Shown: piece by piece, positions 40,901 through 50,335 of the stretch | How positions within the stretch are numbered: position 1 is the first letter of the stretch | How the letters are laid out: each line of letters opens with the position of its first letter | Source: Amborella trichopoda | Taxonomy: Eukaryota > Streptophyta > Magnoliopsida > Amborellales > Amborellaceae | Assembly (NCBI RefSeq): GCF_000471905.2 | Contig: NW_006499776.1 | Location: 1,527,486-1,591,485 of the forward strand | DNA: 64,000 nt | Direction: 5' to 3' | Position numbers and translations under genes: made by a program | Notes under the pieces: model-generated | What the model was told of the DNA's origin: nothing | The model's database searches: none | The model's input: the letters and a program-made list of their open reading frames with translations, nothing else

Positions 40901-43900
40901 CAGCATGAAACGAGGCTGAGAAGTTTAGGGTCAAGCAATATGGAACGAGGCTGAGAAGTTTAGGGTCATGCAGTATGGACTAAGGCAGAGCAGTTTTGGG
41001 TGTGGCAGTATGGACAGAGGCTGGGCAGTTCAGGGTCATGCAATGTGGACTGAGATTGCGCAGTTTTGGATCATGATGTATGGATCGTGGATAAGCAGTT
41101 TAGGGTCAATCAGTATGGACCGAGGCTAAGCAGTTTAAGGTCATGTTGTGTGCAGCTTGGCCGAGCACTTTTGCATGCAGTAATGACTGAAGCTAAGCTT
41201 TTTTTCCTCTGGTAATATGGAACGAGGCTAAGCAGTTTAGCATTATGTAGTACTGACCAAGGCAGAATGGTTAAGAACCACGTAGTGTGGACCGAGGCTG
41301 CGTAATTAGTCAAGTACTTTGGACCGAGGTAGAGCAGTTTACCCACAGTATGGACCGAGGCTGAGAAGTATAACGTCATGCTGTATGGACCGAGTACGGG
41401 CAGTTTAGGGTTATGCAGTCCAGATCGACGCTGAACTGCTTCGGGACATGTAGTATGGTTCGAGGTCGAGAAGTTTGGGGTCATGCAGTGTGGACCGAGC
41501 CTGAGCAGTTTAGGTCATGCAGTATGGACCGAGGCTGAGAAGTTTGGGGTCATGCAGTTTGACCGAGGTTGAGCAGTTTACGGTCGTGCCATATGAACCA
41601 TGGCTGAGCAGTTTACGGTCATGCCGTATGGACAGAGGCTGAGTAGTGCAGGGTCATGCAATATCCACGGATGCTGAGCTGTTTAAGGTCATGCAGTGTG
41701 GGCCGAGGCTGAGCACTTTATAATCGTGCAGCAAAGGCCGCGTTTGAGCAGTTTAGGGTCAACCAGCATGGATTGAGGCTGAGCACTTTAGGTTTATGCA
41801 GTATGGACATAGAGTGAGTAGTTTAGGGTCATGTACTATACAACGAGGATGAGAATTTTAGGGTCTAGCACTATGGACTGAGGCAGAGCAGTTTAGGGTC
41901 ATGCAGTTTTGACCGAGGATAAGCTGTTAAGGGTCATGCAGTTTGGACCGAGGCTGAGCAGTTTAAGGCAATGAAGTCTCTAGCGAGGCTGAATAGTTTG
42001 GGGTCATGTAGAATGGATCTAGGCTGAGAGTTTAGGGTTAGGCAGTACGGAATGAACCTGAGCAGTTTAAGCTCATCCAGTATGTACTGAGGCTGAGTAG
42101 CTTCCTGCAGTTTGCACCGAGGCAGAGCAGTTTAAGGTCATGCCGTATGGACCGTGGCTGACCCGTTTACGGACATGCCGTATGGACCGAGGTTGAGCGG
42201 TTGAAGGTCATGCAGTATCGACTGATTCTGAGCTATTTAGGGTCATGCAGTGTGGACCGAGGCTGAGCACTTTAGAGTCTTGCAATATTGACCGAGGCTG
42301 AGGTGTTTATGGTCGTGCAGTATAGATCGAGCTTGAGAAGTTTAGGGTCATGCAGTATGGACTAAGGCTGAGCACTTTAGGGTCATGCACTATGGACCGA
42401 GGCTGAGCACTTTAGGGCCCTGCAGTATGGACCAACGCTAAGAAATTTAGAGTTACGTAGTATGGTCCGAGGCAGAGCAATTTAGGGTCATGTATTATGG
42501 ACCTTACTTGAGCAGTTTAGGGTCATGCAATATGCACCTTGCTTGAGCAGTTTAGGGTCGTGCAGTATGGACCGAGGATGAGCTGTTTAGGGTCATGCAG
42601 TATGGATCGAGGATGAGCAGTTTAGGGTCATGCAGTACGAATCGAGGCTGAGCAGTTAAGTGCCATGCATCATGAAACGAGGCTGAGCAATTTAGGTTCA
42701 GGCAATATGGACCGAGGCTACGCAGCGTAGGGTCATGCAGTATGTACTGAGGCAGAGCAGTTTAGGGTCAGGCAGCATGGACAGAGGCAGGGCCGTTTAG
42801 GGTCATGCGGTGTGGACCGAGGCTGAGCAATTTAGGGTCATGCAATGTGGACTGAGGTTGAGCAGTTTTGGGTCATGTTGTATGGATTCGCGATTGAGAA
42901 GTTTAGGGTCAATCAGTGTGAACCGCGGTTAAGCAGTTTAGGGTTAGGTTGTGTGGACCGCAGCTGAGCAGTTTTCGGTCATGCAGTATGAACCGAGGTT
43001 GAGCTTTTTCGGCTCTTACAGTATGGACCGAGGCTAATCAGTTTAGGGTTATGCAGTATCGACCAAGGCTGAACAGTTAAGAACCCTGTATTGTGGACCG
43101 AGGCTGCGCAATTTAGTCAAGTAGTATGGACCGAGGCTGAGCAGTTGAGGGTCATGCAGTATAGACCAAGCTTGAGCAGTTTAGGGTCTGGCAGTATGGA
43201 CTGAGGCTGAGAAGTATGCGGTCATGCATTATGGACCGAGAACGAGCAGTTTTGGGTCATGCAGTCTTGACTAAGGCTGAGTAGTTTACGGTCATGCCGT
43301 ATAGACCGTGGTTGAGCCGTTTATGGTCATGCCGTATGGACAAGGCTGAGCAGTTTAAGGTTCTGCAGTATCGACTGATGCTGAGCTATTTTGAGTCATG
43401 CAGTATGGACAGCGACTGAGCACTTTAGAGTCATGCAGTGTTGACCGAGGCAGACTAATTTAGGGTCATGCAATATAGACCGAGCATGAAATGTTTTGGG
43501 TCATGCAGTATGGACAGAGGCGGAGCACTTTAGGGTTCACGCAGTATCGACAGATGTTGAGCTTTTTAGGGTCAAGCAGTATGGACAGAGGCTGAGCACT
43601 TTAGGGTCTTGCAGTATGGACAAAGGCTGAGCAGTTTAGGGTCATGCCATATAGACCGAGCTTGAGAAGTTTAGGGTCATGCAATATGGACTGAGGCTGA
43701 GTAATTTAAGCCCGTGCAGTATGGTCCGAGGTTGAGCACTTTAGGGTCATGCAGTATCGACCGATGCTGAGCTTTTTAGGGTCATGACGTATGTACCGAG
43801 GCTGAGCACTTTCGGGTCATGCAAAATGGACCAAGGCCTTCAGTAGTTTGGGGTCATGCAGTAAGGATCAAGGCTGAGCGATTTAGTGTCATGCAGTATA

Positions 43901-46380
43901 GACCGAGGCTGAGCAGTTTAGGGTCATGCAGTATGGATCGAGGCAGAGCAGTTAAGGGTCATACTGCATGAAATGAGGCTGAGCAGTATAAGGTCATGGA
44001 ATATGGAGCGAGGCTGAGCAGTTTAGGTTCATGCAGTATGGACTGAGGCAGAGCAGTTTAGGGTCAGGCGGTATGGGCAGTTTAGGGTCATGCAATGGGG
44101 CCTGAGGTTGCGCAGTTTTAGGTTATGCTCTATGGATCGAGGATAAGCAGTTTAGGGTCCATCAGTAGGGATCGAGGCTAAGAAGTTTAAGGTCATATTT
44201 TATGGACCTCCGCTGAGAAGTTTTTAGCCATGCAAAATGGACCGAGGTTGAGCATTCTTTGCTCTTGCAATATGGACCGAGGCTAAGCAGTTTAGGGTTA
44301 TGCAATTTTGATCAAGGCTGAACAGTTGAGAACCATGTAGTATGGACCGAGGCTACGCAATTTAATAAAGTTGTTTGAACAGAGGCAGAGCAGTTCAGGG
44401 TCATGTAGTATGGACCGAGCTTGAGCAGTTTAGGGTACGACACTATGCACCGAGGCTGAGAAGTATAAGGTCATGCTCTATGGACCAAAGACGAGCAGTT
44501 TAGAGTCATGCAGTCCAAACCGACGTTAAACTGCTTAGGGTCAGGTAGCATGGACGAGGCTGACAAGTTTAGGGTCATGCAGTGTGGACCAAGCTTGAGC
44601 AGTTTAGGGTCATGATTTATAGACCGAGGCTGAGCAGTTCAGGGTCATGCAGTTTTGACGGAGGCTAAGCAGTTTACAGTCGTGACATATGGACCATGCC
44701 TGAGCAGTTTACGGTCATGCCGTATGTACCAAGGCTGAGTAGTGTAGGGTATTGCAGTATCGATCGATGCTAAGCGGTTTAAGGTCATGCAGTATGGATC
44801 GAGGCTGAGCACGTTATAATCATGCAACAAAGCCCGAGTTTGAGCAGTTTAGAGTCAGTCTGTATGGATCGAGGCTGAGCACTTTAGGGTCGGTCCACAG
44901 TATGGACCGAGGCTGAGTAGTTTAGGGTCTTGCAGTATGCACCGAGGCTGAGAGGTTTAGGGTATTGCAGTATGGACCGAGGCTGAGCAGTTAGGGGTCA
45001 TACAGCATGAACTGAGCCTGAGCAGCTTAGGGTCATACAGTATGGATGGAGCCTGAGCAGCTTAGGATCATGCAGTAGGTATCGAGGCTGAGCGGTTTAG
45101 GGTGATGCAGTATGGACTGAGGCATAGTAGTTTAGCGTCAGGCAGTATGTACCGAAGCTGGGCAGTTTAGGGTTATGCGGTATGGAAGCTGAGCAGTTTA
45201 GGGTCATCTTGTGTGGACTAAGGTTGCACAGTTTATGTCACACTACATAGACTGAGGCTGAGCAGTTTATGGTCATGCTATGTGGACCGAGGCTGAACAG
45301 TTTTGGTTCATGCAGTTTGGACTGAGGATGAGCATTTTAGGCTCATGTAGTATGGATCAAGGCTGAGCAGTTTATGGTTATGCAGTATGGGCCAAGGCTG
45401 AACTGTTAAGAGACATGTAGTATGGACTGAGGCTGCACAATTTAGTCAAGTAGTAAATACTGAGGCTAAGCAGTTAACATGGACTCAGCTTGCACAGTTT
45501 AGGATCCAATTGTTTGGACAGAGGAGGAGCAGTTTGGGGTCATGCAGTATGGACCGAGGCTGAGCAGTTTAGGGTCATGCGGCATGGACTGAGGCAGAGA
45601 AGTTTAGCATCATGCAGTATGGACCGAGCCTGAGGTTTTTAGAATCATGCAATATGGACCGTGGCTTTGAAGTTTAGGGTCTGACAGTATGGACCGAGGC
45701 CGAGGCAGAGCAGTTTAGGGTCATCTAGTGTGGTTCGAGGCTGAGCAATTTTGGGCCTTGCAGTATGGACTGAGGCTTAGCAGTTTCAGGTCATGCAGTA
45801 TGGACCGAGGCTGAGAAATTTAGGGTAATTTAATACGGACCGAGGATGAGCAGTTTAGGGTTCTGCAGTATGGACCGAGGCTAAAACTTCTAGGGTCATG
45901 CAGTGTGGACCAAGGCTGTATTGTTTAGGGTCATGTAGTATGCAACAAGGCTGAGCATTTTAGGGTCATACAGTATGGACCGATGCTGAGCAGTTTATGG
46001 TTATGCAGTGTGGACCGAGCCTTAGCAGATTAGGTTCATGCCTAAAGGATCGAGGCTGAGTAGTTAAGGGTCTTGCAGTATGGACCGAGGCAGAGAAATT
46101 TAGGGTCATGCCTTATGGACCGAGGCTGAGCGATTTTGGGTCATGCACTCTTGACCGATGTTCAACAGTTAAGGGTCATGTAATATGGACTGAGGTTGAG
46201 AAGTTTAGGGTCATGCAGTATGAACCTAGCCTGAGCAGTTTAGAATCATGTAGTATGGACCTAGGTTGAGCACTTTAGGGTCGTGCAGTTTGGACCGAGG
46301 CTGAGCTGTTTATTGTCATGCCGTATGGACCGTGGCTGGGCCGTTTATCGTCATGATGTATGGACTGAGGTTGTGCAGTT
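38000..46380. repeat. Satellite domain with higher-order units of about 1.3 kb
   Basis: A CATGAAACGAGGC-type monomer with the same neighbours occurs near 39594, 40910, 42669 and 43970 (offsets 1316, 1759 and 1301 bp), with a weaker copy near 45007. Each is followed by a TTAAGAACCACGTAG-type signature and a TTTAGTCAAGTAG short monomer. Variants such as ATCGACTGATGCTGAGC and GCCTTGAGTAGTTT are confined to this domain, so it has been evolving separately from the left part of the array. Confidence 0.8.
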
Positions 46381-47150
46381 GCTCTGATGCCTATTTGATC
46401 GAAATATTATTGTTTTCTTGTAGAGCTCGACGTGGCATTCTTTTTTATAACAACTTTGAGCCATGATCATGAGACTTGAAATTTGTTTGAATCTTGGAAA
46501 CTTCGGATCGATAATGTGCTCATTCCTTGATATTTTTCCATAATTTTTTCATCGTAGTTCACTAAGCATCGTAGTTCATCGTGTGGCAACAAACGGGACA
46601 TGATTTGGAACCCGTACGAAGATTTTGCAACTTTTGAGTTTTGGTCTAAATCTAGAATCCGGTGGCCAGAATTTTAGTTACTTCATCAGCATCATGCATG
46701 AAATCTAACTGTCCATCATGTACGGGGTTTGGGTCATTGAAAACCCTGGGTTGTACGCACATAATGGAATTGGTTTGGCGTTGATCCGTTGCTCGAGCGT
46801 TGTGATTTGTTCCATCGAGCGAGGCATGTCACTGCTGAACTTTCTACAACTTCTCTCTAGCTTTTCTTCCTGCCGATCATTGTCTCGGGGCGTCCACTTA
46901 TTGAATTATTCGTCTAGATGAGATGAATATGCTCACCAAATTTGGGAACGATCCGATTTGGGACGAGTGAGTTATGGGCCCTGAAAGTGACTGTCTATGA
47001 CTGTAAAAACAACCACCTTTAATGGTGTTTTGGTGCAGTGACGCCACACCGGAATAGTGTGCGGCCTCTCCTGTGTCAATGTTTTTCTCATATCTTTGTT
47101 CTCGAGTGTCTGATTAAGCTGAAACTTAGCCTTTAAGGGTTTTTGACGGT
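46381..47150 (+). repeat. Inverted repeat arm A, retroelement-derived, abutting the satellite
   Basis: Homology to the reverse complement of 53870-54632 starts directly at the satellite edge (TCTGATGC...ATTTGATCGA) and runs to about 47150. Well conserved blocks include AGCCATGATCATGAGACTTG, CGCACATAAT with its flanks, and TGACTGTAAAAACA with CCACCTTTAATGG. The composition and layout resemble LTR or untranslated sequence of large plant Ty3/gypsy elements. I see no coding capacity; a 67-codon frame at 46718-46921 has only a decayed relative in arm B. The fossil is old, since the arms differ by many substitutions and indels. Confidence 0.72.
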
Positions 47151-47151
47151 G

Positions 47152-47240
47152 ACGGATCTAATGGCGGTGGTCCCATAGTGATTTGAGGCACTAAAAATAT
47201 AGTTTCAGTTGTAGGGTGCAAGAGGTCATTTTTTTCGAAA
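47152..47240 (+). repeat. Short dispersed segment shared with 59234-59330
   Basis: A block centred on AATGGCGGTGGTCCCA, followed by a diverged ACTAAAAATATAGTTTCAGTT-like stretch, recurs in the same orientation at 59234-59330. It continues directly from arm A, which suggests that arm A and the 59.2-kb segment derive from the same element family. Non-coding. Confidence 0.65.
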
Positions 47241-47460
47241 ACTGCATTTTTTCGAAAACTGCTCTCAGGTTTCTAAAAGTCTCCCAGAGTCTTTATTCCC
47301 ACTCCTTCAAATGACCACCGAGATGGTTTTTTTTAAGAAAAACAAACAAATTTTGGGAGGAATGGATAGCTATACCTTGGCCCCACGCCCAAGATAAATG
47401 ACTTAAAAAGTAGGGGAAATGCGTGAGAACGTGTAAAAATGAGTTCTAGTGAAAACACAT
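47241..47460. other. Non-coding stretch, no recognisable feature
   Basis: AT-rich sequence with short duplicated TTTTCGAAAACTGC motifs near 47236-47263. I see no gene, RNA or regulatory element. Confidence 0.5.
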
Positions 47461-47487
47461 CTGGGCGACACACCTAGTGTCGCCCAG
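47461..47487. repeat. Perfect 11-bp inverted repeat, GGGCGACAC hairpin
   Basis: CTGGGCGACAC and its exact reverse complement are separated by five bases (ACCTA). Related hairpins built on the same GGGCGACAC/GTGTCGCCC stem occur at 58367-58418 and 58698-58753, each followed by a similar AT-rich tail, so this is a conserved piece of a dispersed repeat family. Confidence 0.85.
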
Positions 47488-48480
47488 ATCAAGACACCTC
47501 TAACTTGAAAAATTATTTTTCACACGTGTTCTTGAGCCTGTTGTGAAGCTTCCAAAAAACTTTTGAGTCAAAACGGATTTTTTTTACTCTTTGTAATGAT
47601 TTTTTCCATAAAACAACGTGTTTTCAGTGTTTTGGGTCAAAACAGGGTGTAACAGGGTTTCTAGGTTGACAGAATGGTTCTGTCCGAGGGTAAGTTGTGT
47701 GAACTCTGGAGTTTGGGTTCACTAGGTCAATGTGATCCTAAGGGTTAAAGAAATCCATAGAAATTGCTAGATTTAAAGTGAGGTGTCTACAGTTTCCCCT
47801 CGTTGGCACTCTTTGTCCTTCGAGGGACAAGAGAGTGACAAAGAAGTAGACACGCTTTCGTTCCCTATCCTTCGAGGGGCAGGCGAATATGCACTCCTTG
47901 TCCTTCGAGGGCCAGGAGCATGTCAAAGATGAATGTCATCCCAACGTCAGATGACACACTAACTATCCCTCCAAACCATTGCACTCCCATGGTCACCCAC
48001 CTAGGGTATTTTCATCCTAGGGTTTTTGGTGTGAGGTGTTGGCGAGTTACGCCGGCTGGAAACTCGAGGTGGATTTTACAACTATGCCACTTGACCTTAG
48101 GTTTGAAAATATTTAACCCTGGTAATTTCTTTGATTTCCTTAGGGTTTTCCTAAGGCTTCCTATAGGAAAAGTCTTTCTACAAGACCTGACTTGTCTGAT
48201 CAATTCCGAATAGAGAGGCAAGACAGCAACGAGATAATCGTAGCAACACGATGTTCATCATATACGGGTGCCCAAGCTCCTTTGTTTTTATAACTCTTTT
48301 TAGAAATTTTTTAATGTAGGAAGGGATTTGAAATAGAACCTAGAGCAGGGACAAGCTACGATTTTAAGAAAGAAATTAAAGTTTTTTAAAGCACAAAACA
48401 TATAGTGAAAATTTTGAAAAGAGAGAGATATTTTGAAAAATAATGTTGGTTAGCAGCTTTCGCTCCTGCAACCATAGAAC
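47488..48480. other. Retroelement-like non-coding DNA with CTTCGAGG minirepeats
   Basis: The first 150 bp are a diverged version of the AT-rich tail that follows the hairpins at 58.4 and 58.7 kb. Between 47811 and 47922 three copies of TCCTTCGAGGG with a following (G/A)CAGGAG or ACAAGAG occur. The first sits in a short palindrome, TTGTCC...GGACAA. Small frames on both strands at 47738-48221 show no recognisable domain. I see no gene. Confidence 0.6.
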
Positions 48481-48483
48481 CCT

Positions 48484-48546
48484 CTAAGTAGTTTAACATC
48501 ATGCAACGATGGACGGTGTAGTCAGCAGTTATACTCATATGACCGA
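48484..48546 (+). repeat. Isolated patch of about two decayed satellite monomers
   Basis: TAAGTAGTTTAACATCATGC followed by a near match to the ATGGACCGA block matches one satellite monomer in order and spacing. A second, weaker monomer (CAGCAGTTATACTCATATGA) follows directly in the same orientation. The patch lies 2.1 kb beyond the array edge with unrelated sequence between. Confidence 0.7.
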
Positions 48547-48564
48547 TATATATATATATATATT
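48546..48564. repeat. Short AT dinucleotide microsatellite
   Basis: About nine AT dinucleotides directly after the stranded satellite monomers. Confidence 0.9.
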
Positions 48565-48979
48565 TTCCTTTGCCCTTGTTGGGGGGTGGTTTTCTTTAAT
48601 GTAGGTCTTACAGTTTAACCACTTGTGACCGCTTTGCTGGACCTATGTGAGTGTATCGAGTCCTTGATTGAATATTCGGGACAAGGAATCATCAAGTATT
48701 TCCTTGTCTTCCAACCTCAACTCTTGTATTGCAAGTTTTGTGGAGTTTCGAGCGAAACAGAGCCTTGAAACTATAGGATACCATCCCAGGGCATTCAGAA
48801 TCTCTTTGGATTTCCAATTTCGTTCCTCCACCACTCAACTTTCAAAGTATCAAAAGATCTAGGTCTTTAACAATGATCGCCAGGTTAATGCTTATTGATT
48901 TTCTTTTAACACCACTTTGACTCAGAGGAAGGAAGAGAAGAGGTATAGAGATTAAAGTCTTTGGAGAGTAGAAGGAGAA

Positions 48980-49197
48980 AACTTATTTATTTTATCTCGT
49001 GGCCCTAGGGTTCCTTTCAAATTTTCAGCCCGGTGACATTTTTTTTAATGCTGGGGAGTCCTTTCAGATTTTTAGTCCTATAGATGAGATTTTTTATTTA
49101 TTTTCTCATCGCCTCTGGGTTCCATTCAAATTTTCAAGCTGATGACATTTTGTCCAACGCTTGGGAGTCCTTTAGGATTTAGCCCAACGAATTAGAT
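48980..49197. repeat. 109-bp tandem duplication
   Basis: Two adjacent units share TTCCTTTCAAATTTTCA (49011) or TTCCATTCAAATTTTCA (49120), then GATGACATTTT or GGTGACATTTT and GGGAGTCCTTT, giving a 109-bp period. The sequence is T-rich and non-coding, and resembles tandem repeats often seen in untranslated regions of plant LTR elements. Confidence 0.8.
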
Positions 49198-50335
49198 TTT
49201 TTTTTGTTTTTCTCTTTTTTTCTTTTTTCAAAGAATAAGAAGAAAAGAATGATAAAGGAAGAGGAAGGGAAAGATGAGTCAAAGGTGCCTCTTTTTTTCT
49301 TTTTAGCAATTCTCCTTAAGATCGTGTAAGAATTCAATCATCTTTCCCTTCTCCAAGTGGCAAGGAGGTTCTAATATCGGTCTTTCTTTGATTTCCCTTG
49401 ATCCAGGTTGGCATCCAAAATCTCTTTGACAATTATTGGTTAATTTTCGTTGAGCTTTTCCTTTAAACTGCCCCACTTGAACCTCGATTTTGGGACTCAA
49501 AATCACTCTCAGTTTCCAAATCCCAAAGCTCTCTGTATGGACGGATGGGCTCATCAGGGTTTTTCCATTGATGGAGTACTTTACGTTGCACATTAGGTGT
49601 TAATGCCTTCTGGATACGGGTGAGTGATCACCTAATTCCTTTTCGGTGATGTTTATCATTGCAAATTTTGAATTGCTTCTTAGGGGTTAACTACGTAGTA
49701 GACTCCTTTTCAGTGCTTGAGCATAGATGAGACTCTCGCACAAGAGGAGTGGTTGAGTTGGTACTAGATGGCCTTACGACATGTTGGGAGTCAACAAAGA
49801 TCGATTCAATCTCATTAGTTTCTCCCGTTGTATTAAACGGCCTTATCACGTGTTGGGAATCAACAAACAAGGGTTCAGTCTCATTAGTTATCCCTATTGT
49901 ATCCTCTTCATGAGAGGAGTTTTCCCCTATTGACTATTTTGATGGGGTTGCCACTACAAGTCTTTTCATTCCGTTGAGAACTTGCTCATCATAGGATGCA
50001 TTCTCTTGACATGGTGGTGCTCGGTTATCGAAGTTGTGCTCATGTTGTTAATGACTTTAGAGAGCCTACCTCTTCAGGAGGTAACATGATCAGATTTTCA
50101 ATATTCAATTCTTGATCCCTAATTGGTGGATCACTCTAGAAATCTTGTGAAGGTGGCCCAGGTGGGCCCTTTAGAATTTCCAAAGGTGTTGGCCCCTTAT
50201 TTGGACGCATAGTGGGAGACATCGAGGTGTTGGACCCTTGTTTAGAAGATGTCCCCCTCTCGTTAGCTCTAACCATGTCAATCTCTAGGGTATCATCTTC
50301 GTCATACTGGTCCCACTTAGGAGGGTCATTAGAGT
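49198..50335 (-). other. Unassigned stretch, probably decayed retroelement internal DNA
   Basis: A 96-codon minus-strand frame (49303-49593) matches no family I recognise. Two related segments, ACTAGATGGCCTTACGACATG near 49763 and TAAACGGCCTTATCACGTG near 49836, each followed by TTGGGA(G/A)TCAACAAA and a TCTCATTAGTT string, form a tandem repeat with a period of about 72 bp. It continues downstream, in the minus-strand sense, of the gag remnant and may be its eroded continuation. No host gene is visible. Confidence 0.45.

Larger units (their letters stand above)
1..46380. repeat. 35-bp tandem satellite array containing a TTTAGGG heptamer
   Basis: The stretch is a continuous head-to-tail array of a monomer of about 35 bp, roughly 1,300 copies by division. 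Recurring blocks within a monomer are GGCTGAGCAG, then TTTAGGG, then TATGGACCGA. Most monomers differ from this consensus at several positions, and one- to four-base length changes are common. No transposon or gene interrupts the array. The left end runs off the window. The right end is sharp: the last recognisable monomer stops at about 46380 and unrelated sequence begins. Open frames of 60-124 codons inside the array are by-products of the period (35 is not a multiple of 3, so a frame repeats every 105 bp with very few stops) and are not genes. Large plant satellites of this kind usually form heterochromatin at centromeric, subtelomeric or interstitial sites; which one applies cannot be told from this window. 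Confidence 0.98.

Noticed and set aside
1-46380. About two dozen open frames of 60-124 codons on both strands of the array
   Set aside because: They are periodic products of a 35-bp repeat, share the same degenerate peptide, and lack start context, domains or independent codon bias.
1-46380. CRISPR array
   Set aside because: The repeats are directly adjacent, degenerate and without unique spacers, and the setting is eukaryotic.
1-46380. True telomere tract
   Set aside because: TTTAGGG occurs once per 35 bp and never in the back-to-back run a telomere needs.
46718-46921. 67-codon frame as a gene
   Set aside because: It lies in inverted repeat arm A. The matching stretch in arm B is in a different state, and no domain is visible.
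47920-48221. Overlapping frames of 97 and 69 codons on opposite strands
   Set aside because: No recognisable domain and strong overlap on both strands, so probably chance frames in non-coding DNA.
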